Positions 19,891 through 32,149 of a DNA stretch of 64,000 nt are shown in pieces. The stretch is taken from contig NC_083681.1 in the NCBI RefSeq assembly GCF_033118175.1, positions 16,572,001 to 16,636,000 of the forward strand, written 5' to 3'. This DNA comes from Dama dama. Its lineage: Eukaryota > Chordata > Mammalia > Artiodactyla > Cervidae. Position 1 is the stretch's first letter. Each line of letters starts with the position of its first letter. The notes under the pieces were generated by a model that ran no database searches, was not told the origin of the DNA, and saw nothing but the letters and a program-made list of their open reading frames with translations. The position numbers and the translations under genes are program-made.

Positions 19891-21155
19891 GTAAAATTAG
19901 TTTAAGTACTTTAAAGAAAGACCTCAAAACCTTTATAATCATTTTCCCAAATTAAGTGAATTATATTTTTCAGAGCATTTCTTTCAAGGCTATGATGAAT
20001 TGATGAAACATAGCTTTCTCCCCAAAAACATATGTCATATTGAGGCCTGCTCCTTTGAAATATATCAGTATTGTTACTGAAAGCATGTTGAGGTCAGGTA
20101 TGTGAACAAGGAAAATATGATGGACATAGTGAAAGGAAATTATACAAGAGCAAAGATCTAGGTAGCAACTCCAAAGAAATACTCAAGACTAAAATGGGTG
20201 GACAGACAACATAAATCTAGATAAGTCAGAAGTCAAATGCATACAAATTGGCCAACACAAGAAGAACAGAGCAAATGTGGTAGGTCAGAGTCTGGGATCA
20301 GAGAGTGGATATTAATAGCACTGAAGAACAGAAAACATCAAAGAGAGATCAGATTTTAGGGCATAGCTTATTTCCTCTCTATGCTGTTTATATTATGGGT
20401 AGCTGTGCCCTTGTGTGCTCACTGTAGTCAGAATAATGTGAAAAGTAATACTGTTGAAGTAAGCTACTGGTTCAAGTAGGATGTTGACAGAGATTTAGAA
20501 GATTGCTTTTCATTAGAAAGTATCAGAAGATTCAGATGATTTAGGGATACTGGACACAGGACAGGAGATGAGATAAAGGAGAAAGCAGCATGTCTTTCTT
20601 AGACACTTGCTTTGTCCTCGCTCAGTATGAGGAGAAAACAAGCCGCTCCCTACTTCCCTTTCTCTCTCATACCAAGCTAAACCAGTACAGCCAGCACCAG
20701 GGAACATGATCTGGATAATGAAGGCAGGGACATAATCTCCACTTTTATGGAAGACTCCTCACAATAACTGGCATAACCTTCACCTCTTTCGCAGCAACCG
20801 CTTTGGGTTATCCACGAGAGAACAATGTAGAAAGCCACACTGTGTAAGGACTCTCTCATATCCATTTCTATCTGGCTTTGTATGAAAACACTCTGACTCA
20901 TGCCTCATTCAAATAGAAAGATTCAAGAGAGCAGTTGTTATAGAAATGTATGGCAGCATAGAAGGTTCTGTGGACCCCATATAAGTTCCTTTTACCAGAG
21001 AGAATTCTTCTTCTGTATCTGTTAACTAGTTGAAAGGGGGTGTCCTGACTTTAAAGAAATCTTCTAATTGCTCTATGGAGAGTATACTACAGGGCAGCAA
21101 GAATGTAAGCAGAGAAACTAGCTAGGAGACATTTTAGGAGTCCAAATGAGAGATG
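19891..21155. other. Unassigned AT-rich stretch
   Basis: No gene or repeat family recognised. Frames 20513-20707 and 20677-20901 (-) show no known domain. Confidence 0.5.
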
Positions 21156-21159
21156 GTAG

Positions 21160-21565
21160 TGACTTAGAATTCCAGCATTCATCTGTATATGGTTTCCTCA
21201 CCATCCATACATGTGGAAGAATTATGTTTCCTTTTCTCCTTGCAGTTGGGTGATGCTCTGTGACTAGTTCTTGTCAGTGGATTGGTCGGGGAGCAGAAAT
21301 GGTATGTGTTGCTTCCAGGGTGGAGCACTTGATTTCTGGGTAAGAATTTCCTGTGCTCTCTTATCCCCTGCAACTATGACTAGTAAAATTCCAGATTGTG
21401 GGGACATTTCAACAAGGGCCCTGGAATGAGGAAGAAGTTGAACAGAGCTCCCTGCTGATACACAATAGACTGAATGAAAAATTGGTTTGTTGTTTAAACC
21501 ACAGAGATTTGAGTGATTATTTGTTTCTGCAGCATACCTTAACCACCATTGATACTAATAGTAGA
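21160..21565 (+). mobile_element. Old mammalian interspersed repeat, family uncertain
   Basis: The succession 'gatgctctgtgactagttcttgtcagtgg', 'ggaatgaggaagaagttgaacagagctccctgctgatac', 'ggtttgttgtttaaaccacagagatttgag', 'tttgtttctgcagcatacctta' matches an ancient repeat common across mammals. I cannot name the family safely. Confidence 0.45.
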
Positions 21566-21661
21566 AATGGTGAAAAGTAAGTAGATTTGGGATAAAGTCC
21601 AGAGGTTTGATTGACAGGACTTTCTGACAGATTGGAAACAAATGGCCAAAGAAAGAAGAAC

Positions 21662-22015
21662 CAGGGCTTCCCTGGTGAATCAGTGGTAAAGAACCTACCT
21701 GCCAATGCAAGAGACTTGGATTCGATTCCTGGTCTGGGAAGATCCTACATACCACAAAGTGGCTAGGCCTGTGTGCCACAACTACTGAGCCTGTGTTCTA
21801 GAACCCAGGAACCACAACTGCTGAACCCATGTGCTGCAACTACTGAAGTTCTCTCATGTTAGAGCCCATGCTCTGCAACAGGAGAAGTCATCACAATGAA
21901 GGGCCTGCGTACCACAACTAGAGAGTAGCCCCAACTTGCTGCAACTAGAGAAAAGCCTATGCAGCAGTGAAGACCCAGTACAGTTAATAAATAAGTAAAA
22001 TTATTTTTTAAAAAA
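21662..22015 (+). mobile_element. Long CHR-type tRNA-Glu SINE
   Basis: It begins like Bov-tA ('gggcttccctggtgaatcagtgg') and continues in repeated 'ccacaactactgagcc', 'gctgcaactactgaag', 'gtaccacaactagagag' phrases, ending 'gcagtgaagacccagtac' and an A-rich tail. A reverse copy of the same layout lies at 39015-39344. Confidence 0.8.
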
Positions 22016-22414
22016 AGAAAGAACAACCAAGGATGACCACAGCACTAAAATGAGCCTATAGCTGGCATTGCTAATAGTTACAGCTCTTTTTGCAATGAGC
22101 TCAACTAAGTCTTGCAAGCCTTATTAACACAAGCTCTAGAAATGTACTAGAGTAGATGGAAAAATGAATGATATGACTTGCCATACCTGGGAGAATATGG
22201 AGTCTTGTCTACTTCTTGTGGTCTTTGACTCTATGAGGGGCTTAGAGACAGATGGTTAGAATTTTTATCATTGCGTTGGGATAAAGTGGACACAACCAAA
22301 TTCATTTCAACTTTCCCCAACATTAATACTGAGGACATTTCTATACCATAACTAACTTCAGCGGAAGTCAGGAAATAACTGAAGCATTAGAAAACACCTA
22401 CCTTAAAAAACACC
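22016..22414. other. Unassigned non-coding stretch
   Basis: No gene or repeat recognised. Confidence 0.5.
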
Positions 22415-23165
22415 CTAATGGCAGGGAATGAAGAGGAACTAAAGAGCTTCTTGATGAAAGTGAAAGAGGAGAGTAAGAAAACTGGCTTAAAACTCAACAT
22501 TCAAAAAACTAAGATTATGGCATCTGGTCCCATCACTCCATGGCAAATAGATGGAGAAACAATGGAAGCAGTGACAGATTTTATTTTCTTGGGTTCCAAA
22601 ATCACTGCAGATGGTGACTTCAGCCATGAAATTAAAAGATGCTTGTTCCTTGGAAGAAAAGCTATGACTGACCTAGATAGTATATTAAAAAAGCAGAGAC
22701 ATTACTTTGCCAACAAAGTTCTGTCTTGTCAAAGCTGTGGTTTTTCCAGTAGTCATGTATGGATGTGAGAGTTGGGCTATAAAGAAAGCTGAGTGCTGAA
22801 GAATTGATGCTTTTAAACTGTGGTATTGGAGGTGATTCTTGAGAGTCCCTTAGACTGCAAGGAGTTCCAACTAGTCCATCCTAAAGGAAATCAGTCCTGA
22901 ATATTCGTTGGAAGGACTGATGCTGAAACTGAAGCTCCAATACTTTGGCCACCTGATGTGAAGAACTGACTCTGATGCTGAGAAAGATTGCAGGCAGGAG
23001 GAGAAGGGGACAACAGAGGATGAGATGGTTGGATGGCATCACCAACTCATTGGACATGAGTTTAGCAAGCTCCAGGAGTTGGTGATGGACAGGGAAGCCT
23101 GGTGTGCTGCAGTCCATGGGGTTGCAAAGAGTCGGACACGACTGAGTGACTCAACTGAACTGAAC
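22415..23165 (+). mobile_element. 5'-truncated BovB (RTE) LINE
   Basis: Forward BovB from the reverse transcriptase palm region to the 3' end ('ggacacgactgagtgactcaactgaactgaac'). The tail shares the Bov-A body with the SINEs, because Bov-tA derives its 3' end from BovB. It is 5'-truncated, with frameshifts after 22768. Confidence 0.92.
22418..22768 (+). pseudogene. BovB reverse transcriptase fragment
   Basis: An 116-residue stretch of the BovB protein downstream of the catalytic aspartates: EEELKSFLMKVKEES, GLKLNIQKTKIMASGP, FIFLGSKITADGDFSHEIKR. The catalytic part is missing and the frame then breaks, so it is a dead fragment. Confidence 0.9.
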
Positions 23166-23339
23166 TTCAAAAAATATTTTATGAAAACAAATATTTTAGA
23201 AATCAGAAAGAAAGAACTGGCTTCTTGAGTTATAGCTATTGGTAGATTTAGGTGTTCAAAAAACTGACCCAAAAATACTTTACTCTGAAACTATATTTGA
23301 TTGGACTAGATTTAAAAGGGAATTTTATACCAAAAAAAA

Positions 23340-23590
23340 AAAAAAAAAAATAGTGAATATAACCTAAAAGAAGCAGACTTGCAGACATAGAGAACAAACT
23401 TGTGGTTACCAGTGAGGGTCAGCAGGGAGGGAAAATGGGGGTGGGAGAGTGGAAGGTACAAACTATTGGGTATAAGATAGACTGAAGGATGCATTGTACA
23501 AAGTGGAGAATGTAGCCAGGATTTTGTAATAACTGTAAACAGAAAGCAAACTTTCAAAATTATGTAAAATTAAACAATTTTAAATGTTTT
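23340..23590 (+). mobile_element. L1 3'UTR remnant
   Basis: 'agcagacttgcagacatagagaacaaacttgtggttaccagtgagg' and 'gggagggaaaatgggggtgggag' match an L1 3' end in forward orientation. An A run (about 23332-23350) precedes it. The 81-codon frame 23312-23557 (-) is accidental. Confidence 0.65.
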
Positions 23591-23637
23591 AAAAAGGGAA
23601 CCTCAAATGCTGTTGAAAAATCTTGTCTTCATATAGG

Positions 23638-23830
23638 TCTGTGGCTGTGACACTAATTGTGTGATTCTGGACAAGTCACTCTAACCTCTCTGAATTTTAA
23701 GTTAATCATTTATAAATTGGGAGTAATTGTGAAGGTTTTTCAAGAATTAAATAATGTGTATAAAACTAATTGTCAACTACATAGTAGTAGTCTAATATGC
23801 AGAATTATTATCATTTTTAAAGAATGAACT
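23638..23830 (+). mobile_element. MIR SINE
   Basis: Forward MIR: 'gtgtgattctggacaagtcactctaacctctctgaatttt', 'aattgggagtaattgtg', 'aattaaataatgtgtataaaac'. Confidence 0.65.
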
Positions 23831-24825
23831 ACAGGGGGTCTTTTTCCCTTATGTTCAAGGCCACATGTAACTCTGGTAGTTCTACAAAGGAGATATGAGA
23901 AGTTAAAGTCACCATACATTTGAATCATGACACAGTGGTATTTTCAATATATCGCTAGCCCTCCTACATATCAACTCACATGGGAGAAATTAAGTCACTA
24001 TTCACTGTTAGCATTATTAGAACTAATGAACTCAGAAGTGCTTGCCCTCACTTATTTAAATATTTGTTAAGCATCTTCTGGTAATAATCACATAGACTAA
24101 TCTTAGCTGCGTTCTCCCCACCCTCAACAAAAATCCTACTTCTAAGAGGCTGATAGAAGAAACATATTTGAACCTAGCTCCCAAATCAGTCCAACACCAA
24201 TTTGTCAATTCCTCAGATTTTAGCAATGGAATTAAAACATAACAGCTGAACACCAAAGATACAAAAATGTTGAAGGAAGAGGGGGAACCCACCAAGAAGA
24301 ATCTTTGAGTGAACTTTCAGTTTGTTGGGGGTATGTAACAATAACAATTTAGTCACAAGGTTAGAGGACACCCAGTATCTGTTACAAAGCTGACATGAAA
24401 ATTAGAATAAACTCGTCTTGGTAACAATCTAGAAATGTGATTAAATCCAGTCATGAATGTGGTACAATTTAAGAGTTTCTCTAATTAGATTCTGAACAAA
24501 TTCAACCACATCTTGAGTTCTTTCCCTTTGGGATATTCAATAACTTAGATAAGATGTGTAATGTCTATTCCCTAAGTCATTAGTTTTAGTTAACAGCTAA
24601 GTGAGTTGTAGTTTTTGATATCAAATTTCCTCTTTGCATCTATCTCTGGGTCTATACAGAATAAAGCAATTTAAAAGTGGAACAATTGCACAGTAAATCT
24701 AGGAAAGTTAACTATTAAGATACATCAAACTCAGGGTCTACCTTGAGTGTTTCATTCAAAATTACCTGAGGGCTTTCTCTAGTAGGAAGTCACGTAATAC
24801 TTTCTGATTCTCCAACATGACAATA
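23831..24825. other. Unassigned AT-rich stretch
   Basis: No gene or repeat recognised. Confidence 0.5.
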
Positions 24826-24864
24826 GTTTTAAGAAATATCTATTGAAAACTTAGCCAGACACTT

Positions 24865-24955
24865 GTGTTATGTGTGCAAAATAATTCAAATGTGTTAGGT
24901 GTGCAAAATTATTTAACTTGTGATAGGTGTGCAAAAACTAGAAGTGCAAAAATGA
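24865..24955. repeat. Degenerate tandem repeat, about 27 bp
   Basis: GTGCAAAA recurs at 24874, 24901, 24929 and 24944 within similar 'tgtgttaggtgtgcaaaattattt' phrases, giving two to three diverged units of 27-28 bp. Confidence 0.65.
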
Positions 24956-24978
24956 TTTAAACTTTCCTGCCCTCAAAG

Positions 24979-25162
24979 TAGGCTTCCCAGGTGACTCAGT
25001 GGTAAAGAATCCGCCTTCCAATGCAGGAGATGTGGGTTGAGAAGATCCCCTAGAGTAGGAAATGGCAACCCACTCCGATATTCTTGCCTGGAAAATTCCA
25101 CGGACAGAGGAGCCTGGCAGACTATAGTCCATGGGGTTGCAAAGAGTCAGACATGACAGGGC
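24979..25162 (+). mobile_element. Bov-tA SINE
   Basis: Forward copy from 'taggcttcccaggtgactcag' to 'caaagagtcagacatgacagg'. A short piece after the head is deleted. Frame 24938-25273 (-) reads through it. Confidence 0.88.
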
Positions 25163-25938
25163 ACACACCCACACGGACATGTTCTCAAGGTACTTAGAGT
25201 CTAATAAGAAAGACACACAAACCACACTGACATAATGGGATAAATGCTTAGGGAGATGCAGAACTTTCAGCATACCTTTGCTTCCTCAGAGAGATGATAC
25301 CTGATTTGAATATTAAAGACATACGAGAGTTGTGCACACAGATGAATAAAGCAGGCATTTCAGACACAGGAAACAGCTTGATCAAAAGATATGTAGGAGC
25401 CACATGTTTGGAGACAATGATCTGGAACTCAGCTTGTTGTGGGAGAATGAGGTAAACTAGCAGGCATCTTGATAGAGAAAAACAAAACAAAACAAAGCTG
25501 AGCAGAGAGTTAGGACTGGGAATGGAAATTGAGAAGTCATCGAATGGGGCAGGAGAGTAAGACAGGGAAACAGGGAGGGGGAAGTTCATAAGGTGGGCTT
25601 GATTCCTTGAAGAGTATTCAGGCATAAGGGGTAGGGAAAAAGGAAGAATTCATGAAGGTGCAGCAGAGAAATAATCAGAATGGTAGAAGTAGAACCAGAA
25701 GAGAAACATAGAATGTGAAAAGTTCCGAGGAGATGGCCAACAATGACAAATAAACACAAAATTGCAACTAATACCAGACTAAAATAATATGCATTCCATT
25801 TAGCCATGGGAAAAACATATGCAATCTCTTAAAAGCGATTTCAATGGTGTGGGGGTTGGAGGAATGGGAAGGGGAGCTAGAGTTTAGATTGTGCTTCTTG
25901 ACTCAGAAGAGGAATGAGTTGAAGGAAGGTTAAAGTAA

Positions 25939-26257
25939 AGTGAAAGTCACTCAGTCATGTCCTACACTTTGCAACCACATGGACTATACAATCCATGGAA
26001 TTCTCCAGGCCAGAATACTGGAGTGGGTAGCCTTTCCCTTCATCCAGGGGATCTTCCCCACCCAGGGATCAAACCCAGGTCTCCCGCATTACAGGCAGAT
26101 TCTTTACCAGCTGAGCCATAAGGGAAGCCCAGGAATACTGGAGTAGGTAGCCTATCCCTTCTCCCGCAGATCTTCCCAAGCCAGGAATCGAACTGGGGTT
26201 GCAATGCACTGCATTGCAGGTGGATTCTTTACCAACTAAGCTATGAGGGAAGCCTAA
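25939..26257 (-). mobile_element. Dimeric Bov-A2-like SINE with target-site duplication
   Basis: Two reversed Bov-A units, with heads at about 26115-26130 and 26245-26256. GTTAAAGTAA lies on both sides (25929-25938, 26258-26267). Frames 25940-26146 and 26069-26275 are its translations. Confidence 0.9.
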
Positions 26258-26267
26258 GTTAAAGTAA

Positions 26268-26880
26268 GAGAGCATTAATAAGCTAAAGGGAAAGAATCAT
26301 TAGTGAGTAAGAAACTATGTAGAGAAGATAGAAGACAGTGAAAGGGGTGAGGATGCTGTGGAAATGTGAAGGGGGTGGAGACTGGCTTTCAATAGGCTGA
26401 CACTCTTAATATATTTTACTTTCGCCCACTATAAGAAATATATTTCTCACAAAACCCAGTACACCCACAAAGATATACATACAATCAGAGATGTAAAGCA
26501 AAGTTTATAAGACAGTATTTACCCTTACTACATTTTATGTATTCTGATATTTTCTTTTCATTCTATTTTATTCTATTTTCATTCCATTAACCCAGTGCAG
26601 GTTAATTTCTGCTAGCTTGCATGCTTTCCTGATTGGATCAGGACCCAGAGTTTTAAGAACACTAAAGTGAAAGAGTCTTCAATCTCAAACATCAGTCTCT
26701 AAATCTCTAAACCTCCCAAACTTAGAAGAAAATAAAGTAGCATAGATATGAGAATAAATATACAGTTATACAGAGGAAGCTGAGGCATTTCAGTGCTCCT
26801 GGCCTCACTTTTCTTGAAGTAAGAGTTGTGGTCATCAACTGAGTCCAGGAAGAATGGAGCACGCTGGAGGATGTAATGAG
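26268..26880. other. Unassigned AT-rich stretch
   Basis: No gene or repeat recognised. Confidence 0.5.
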
Positions 26881-26885
26881 AATGA

Positions 26886-27036
26886 TGTTGAATAAAAGTG
26901 GTGAGAGTGGACATCCTTGTCTTGTTCCTGATTTTAGAGGAAATGCTTTCAGCTTTTCACTGCTGAGTATGATGTTACCTGTAGGTTTGTCATATATGGC
27001 CTTTATTATGTTGAGGTATGTTCCCTCTATAGACAT
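26886..27036 (-). pseudogene. L1 ORF2 reverse transcriptase piece (inverted)
   Basis: Reading the minus strand gives YLNIIKAIYDKPTGNIIL and GTRQGCPLSPLLFNIIL, the finger/palm blocks just before the catalytic FADD motif of L1 ORF2p. The aspartate motif itself is absent. The open frame continues to 26722 outside L1 and is not meaningful there. Confidence 0.85.
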
Positions 27037-27156
27037 TTCTCCAAAGAAGACCTATAGGTGGCTGAGAGATATATGAAAAGATGTTCAACATAACCAATTA
27101 TTTAAATAAATGCCAGTCAAAACTACAATGAGATACAATCTCACACCTATCAGAAT

Positions 27157-29172
27157 CAGTTAAGTTCAGTCACTCTGTCCTCTTCAACGCTTTGCAACCC
27201 CATGGACTGCAGTACACCAGGCTTCCCTGTCCATCACCAACTCCCGGAGCTTGCTCAACTTGCTCAAACTTAATGTCCATCGAGTTGGTGATGCCACCTA
27301 CCCATCTCATCCTCTGTCGTCCCCTTCTCCTCCTGCCTTCAATCTTTCCCAGCATCAGGGACTTTTCCAATGAGTCAGTTCTTGCCATCAGGTGGCCAGA
27401 GTATTGGAGCTTCAGCTTCAGCATCAGTCCTTCCAATGAATATTCAGGACTAATTTCCTTTAGGATGGACTGGCTGGATCTCCTTGCAGTCTAAAGGACT
27501 CTCAGGAGTCACCTCCAACACCACAGTTCAAAAGCATCAATTCTTCAGTGCTCAGCTTTCTTTATAGTCCAACTCTCATATCCATATATGAGTACTGGGA
27601 AAACCACAGCTTTGATTAGACAGACCTTTGTTGGCAAAGTAATGTTTCTGTTTTTTAATATGCTGTCTAGGTTGGTCATTGCTTTTCTCCCAAAGAATAA
27701 GCATCTGTTTATTTCATGGCTGCAGTCACCATCTGCAGTGATTTGGGAGCTCAAGAAAATAAAGTCTGTCACTGTTTCCATTGTTTCCCATCTATTTGCC
27801 ATGAAGTGATGGGATCAGATGCCATAATCTTAGTTTTTTGAATGTTGAGTTTTAACCCAATTTTTTCACTCTCCTCTTTCACTTTCATCAAGAAGCTCTA
27901 TAGTTCTTCTTCACTTTCTGCCATAAGGGTGGTGTCATCTGCGTATTTGAGGTTATTATTTCTCCTGGCAATCCCAGCAATCTCCTGGCTTGTACTTCAT
28001 CTAGCCCAGCATTTCGCATGATGTACTCTGCATATAAATTAGATAAGAAGGGTGACAGTATATAGCCTTGACATACTCCTTTCCCAATTTGGAACCAGTC
28101 TGTTGCTCCATGTCCAGTTCTAACTGTTGCTTCTTGACCTGAATATAGATTTCTCAGGAGTCAGGTCAGGTAGTCTGGTGTTCCCATCTCTTGAAGAATT
28201 TTCTGCAGTTTGTTGTGATCCACATAGTCAAAGGCTTTGGTGTAGTCAATGAAGCAGAAGTAGATGTTTTTCTGGAACTCTCTTGCTTTTTCGATCATCC
28301 AGTGGACGTTGGCAATTTGATCTGATTCCTCTGCCTTTTCTAAATCCAGCTTGAACATCTGGAAGTTCACAGTTCATGTACTGTTGAAGCCTGGCGTGGA
28401 GAATTTTGAGAATTACTTTGCTAGCATGTGAGATGAGTGCAATTGTGTGACAGTTTGAACATTCTTAGGCCTTGCTTTTCTTTGGGATTGGAATGAAAAC
28501 TGACCTTTTCCAGTCCTGTGGCCACTGCTGAGTTTTCCAAATTTGCTGGCATACTGAGTGTAGCACTTTCACAGCATCATCTTTTAGGATTTGAAATAGC
28601 TCAACTGGAATTCCATCACCTCTACTAGCTTTGTTCATAGTGGTGCTTCCTAAGGCCAACTTGACTTCACATTCCAGGATGTCTGGCTCTAGGTGAGTGA
28701 TTGCACCATCATGGTTATCTGGCTCATAAAGATCTTTTTTGTACAGTTCTTCAGTGTATTCTTGGCACCTCTTCTTAATATCTTCTGCTTCTGTTACGTC
28801 CATACCATTTCTGTTCTTTATTGAACCCATCTTTGCATGAAATGTTCCTTTGGTATCTTTAATTTTCTTGAAGAGATCTCTAGTCTTGCCCATTCTATTG
28901 TTTTCCTCTATTTCTTTGCAGTACACTGAGGAAGGCTTTCTTATCTCTCCTTGCTATTCTTTGGAACTCTGTATTCATATGGGTATACCTTTCCTTATCT
29001 CCTTTGCCTTTAGCTTCTCGTCTTTTCTCAGTTATTTGTAAGGCCTCCTCAGACAACCATTTTGCCTTTTTGCATTTCTTTTTCTTGGGGATGGTCTTGA
29101 TTACTGCCTCCTGTACAATGTCATGAACCTTCGTCCATAGTTCTTCAGGTACTCTGAATGAATGGCGCTTCA
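27157..29172 (-). mobile_element. BovB (RTE) LINE, about 2 kb, nested in L1
   Basis: Reverse BovB from the 3' end at 27157 ('agttaagttcagtcactctg') up to the region between the endonuclease and reverse transcriptase. ATCAGAAT lies on both sides (27149-27156, 29173-29180), and the flanks join into continuous L1. It is 5'-truncated and interrupted by frameshifts and stops. Confidence 0.92.
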
Positions 29173-29173
29173 A
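27170..29173 (-). pseudogene. Broken BovB reverse transcriptase ORF
   Basis: Pieces in minus-strand order: 28895-29173 (linker, KKKCKKAKWLSEEALQI), 28465-28926 (LTEAEDIKKR-like and GDGIPVELFQILKDDAVKVLHSVCQQIW), 28161-28370 (FCFIDYTKAFDYVDHNKL, RT domain 1/A region), 27545-27802 (DFIFLSSQITADGDCSHEINR) and 27170-27436 (C-terminus, LKLQYSGHLM). The protein would nick DNA and reverse transcribe BovB and Bov-tA RNA, but frame breaks between pieces make this copy inactive. Confidence 0.9.
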
Positions 29174-29955
29174 TCAGAATGGCAATAACCAAAAATTCAC
29201 AAACAGTAAGTGCTGAAGAGGGTGTGGAGAGACGGGAATCCTCCTACACTGTTGATGGGATTGTACATTGGTATAGCCACTAGGGAAAACACTATGGAAA
29301 TTCCTATGAAAACTAAAGATAGAGCTACTATATGACCCTTCAATCCCACTCCTAGGCATATATTCAGAGAAAAACATGATCTGAAAGGATACATGCACCC
29401 CAATGTTCACTGCAGCACTATTTACAACAGCCAAAACATGGAAGCAACCTAAATGTCCATCAACAGATAAATGAATAAAGATGTTATAGATAGATAGATA
29501 CAAAGAATATTAGTCATAAAAAAAAATGAAATCATGTTATTTGCATCAACATGGGTTGACCTAGAGATTGTCACACTAAATGAAGTAAAGTCAGAAGGAG
29601 ATAGACAAGTACTGCATGATATCATTTATATGTAGAATCTTAAAAAATGAACTTATTTATAAAACAGAAACAGACCTACAGACATAGAAAACAAATTCAT
29701 GGTTACCAAAGGGGAAAGAGGTAGGATGAGATAAATTAGAAGCTTGGAATTAACCGACGCACACTACTATATATAAAATAAACAATAAAGACCTACTGTA
29801 TAGTCCAGGGAACTATACTCAGTATCTTGTAATAACCTATAATGGAAAAGAATCTGAAAAAGAATATATCTCTGAATCACTTTGCTGTATACCGGAAACT
29901 ATTAATAACACAATATTGTAAATCAATTACAATTTGATTTTTAAAATAATAAATA

Positions 29956-30258
29956 AATAAACATATGTGGGGATAAAAAGTACTCTACCTAGAAGAACTA
30001 ATTCACTGCCTGAGTTGAGAGCACAACACGGGTCATTTAAATTCCTGCCTGTGTCTTGCACAGAAAAGATATAAGGCACTCTCCTTATATTCTCCGCCTC
30101 CTCCCACACCCACCAAGGCTTCCCTCAAGAGCTTCTGCATTGAGACTTGTTGAACTGCCCAGTTGACAGCACTGAGCATGGCGCTTGGCACCCTGTGGGT
30201 GCAGTTTGCTTCTTGGTTGGCATCGAGCCTGTAATATGTTGTAGAAGTGTGCTATCTA
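29956..30258. other. Unassigned non-coding stretch
   Basis: No gene or repeat recognised. Confidence 0.5.
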
Positions 30259-30261
30259 GCT

Positions 30262-30465
30262 GAGCTTCCCTGGTGAATCAGTGGTAAAGAATCTGCCTGC
30301 AATGTAGGGGACCTGGGTTCAGTCCCCGGGTTGGGAAGATCCCCTGGAGAAGGGAATGGCTACCCACTCCCGTATTCTTCCCTGAAGAATTCCATGGGCA
30401 GAGGAGCCTAGGTCCATGATATCGCAAAGAGTCACACACAACTGAGTGACTTACACTTCACATCA
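30262..30465 (+). mobile_element. Bov-tA SINE
   Basis: Forward copy: 'gagcttccctggtgaatcagtgg', 'gatcccctggagaagggaatggc', 'cacacacaactgagtgactta', with a small deletion before 'ggtccatgatatcgc'. Confidence 0.9.
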
Positions 30466-30559
30466 TGCTGTGCAGCCAGCTTTGTGTTTACGCTGTTTGT
30501 CCAACAGGACAACTCTATGCAGTGAAACTATGAAACAGGTCTCTATGTTTGAAGCAATC

Positions 30560-30975
30560 TAAATCCATTCATTCATTCAGCAAATATTTGGTTGAGCCTC
30601 AACTATGTGCCAGGCACTAGCTGAGGCATGGGGATTGAGCGTGAACAGGAATGACAGGGTCCCTGCATTCAAGGAGATACCATACCATCCTCTCTGGAGG
30701 CAAAAGAGAGACGATTTTATTTGTTTGGTCTGATTTTTGAGTGATGTAGGGTGGGCTGGGAATAGGCGTTCAGGAAGACAGAGAAGAGCATATACAAGCT
30801 TAAGACCCTGGATGACATGGAGCGTGGTACTCACGTGTCCCAGAAGCCAGTGTAACCACAGCCCAGTGAGGAAGGGGACAGGCCCAGACTGGGGGCCTTG
30901 TAGACAGGTTAAAGATATTCATCTCTCTCCCAAGAACAAAGGGAAGCCATTTTGGACAGGAGACTGATGAGCAGA
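30560..30975 (-). mobile_element. L2 LINE 3' region
   Basis: Reversed L2: 'ccattcattcattcagcaaatatttgg', 'ctatgtgccaggcactagctgaggcatggggattgagcgtgaac', 'gggtccctgcattcaaggag'. Later blocks ('gaacaaagggaagccattttgg') continue the pattern. Frames 30577-30834 and 30737-30967 are accidental. Confidence 0.65.
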
Positions 30976-32145
30976 TTGCCAGTCCTGGATGTACCTCAGC
31001 GTCTCACTACTTATCCAGTTGTTTATCCTGGTGAGGCATCTCTCAGCTGGCAGATCAGTCACAGATCTGGTTTTTGTTTTGCTTTGTTTTGCTCTTCTAA
31101 ATATTGCTGAGCAAGGCCTGCATTTTGACTTCCCTTCCACCCTCACAATTCACTTTGTCTGGGAGAGTCTTCTACTTCTTCCCCCTTCCAATTTTCAGAC
31201 CAACTAGTGACAGCCGTCCTTAGAGGAAACTGACATTATTAAGAGCATGGGGTTTGCAGAGCAGGTATGCCTGAGCGCTCAGGAAGTTTTAGAAGCGAGC
31301 TTAAATTTCACTATCACACCAGAAGACGGTACGAAAACATTTCTCTTTGTCAGAGTGGAGGGGTTTGCCTCTACTCCAGTCCAAAGGGGACTTCATTCCA
31401 AAGGGGAAATCTGGGAATTGCTAACTCCAGTTTGCCTTCTTTGTTTCCTTCTGGATTGCCTGTTGCCCTGGAGGCCATGAAATTCGGAGGAGCAACTCCC
31501 TTCCCTGGACTCCAGTAGTGACTGCATCTCTGGGCTGTTGTGCAGAAGTACCCCAGGGGAAGTACCCCAGGCTGGGTGTGGCTGGGGAAACTCAGCTCCC
31601 AGGTCATGCACAGAGCTCATGTCTGGTGTATGCAAAACCCCAAGCCGAATGACTCATTGGAATCACAATGAAGCCCAGCTCAAGGTGGGTGCCCAAGCTT
31701 CAAACACAAGTGCACCTCAGGGAGGCCTGGCAGCCTTGATCCTGTGGCCACAGACAGGGGGCCGATGCACTATGTCTATGTTGTTCAAAATACCTGCTCC
31801 TTGACAAGGAGACTGTGACGCCAGTCTTAAGACACCAGCTTCTTTCACTGTCGGGGGAGGAAGCTATTGTCACCTTAGGAGAAAAAGCAGGAGCTGTTAG
31901 TTTTGTAATTTTCTCCACCCCATTTGCTGACCTTTGACTTCTGCCTCTTAGGCATTCTGAAACTCGCCCTCCCACCCCCACTAAATCAACCCCAATTCTG
32001 GGAAGCTTCTCATTTTCCCTCAACTCTTTGTACCCATCAAAGGAAATGTTCTTTACCTTATAGAAAAGTGGTCTATAGTTGCAATGAAATGCAATTAACT
32101 CAACAAACAGACCTGCCCTTGAGGCTGAGCTGTGCTTTACTACTT
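30976..32145. other. Unassigned, moderately GC-rich non-coding stretch
   Basis: No repeat recognised. Many overlapping frames on both strands (31247-32148) have no domain. A 14-bp tandem repeat of AGTACCCCAGGGGA lies at about 31547-31571. It could hold regulatory DNA or untranslated exons, which cannot be judged here. Confidence 0.45.
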
Positions 32146-32149
32146 TAGC

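Larger units (their letters stand above)
24828..25790 (-). mobile_element. L2 LINE region, split by a Bov-tA
   Basis: Reversed L2 blocks: 'tatctattgaaaacttagccagac', then after the SINE 'tgatacctgatttgaatattaaag', 'gcaggcatttcagacacaggaaacagcttgatcaaaag'. The later part is less certain. Frames 25248-25625 and 25586-25807 (-) fall inside this relic. Confidence 0.5.
26886..29955 (+). mobile_element. L1 with inverted 5' part, interrupted by BovB
   Basis: The body is forward L1: 27035-27156 ('gacatttctccaaagaagacc' to 'cacacctatcagaat') and 29173-29955 (ORF2 end and 3'UTR, ending in an A-rich tail). The start, 26886-27034, is L1 ORF2 sequence in the opposite orientation and from a more upstream part of ORF2. 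This matches the 5' inversion produced by twin priming. A 2-kb BovB separates the two forward pieces. Confidence 0.8.
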
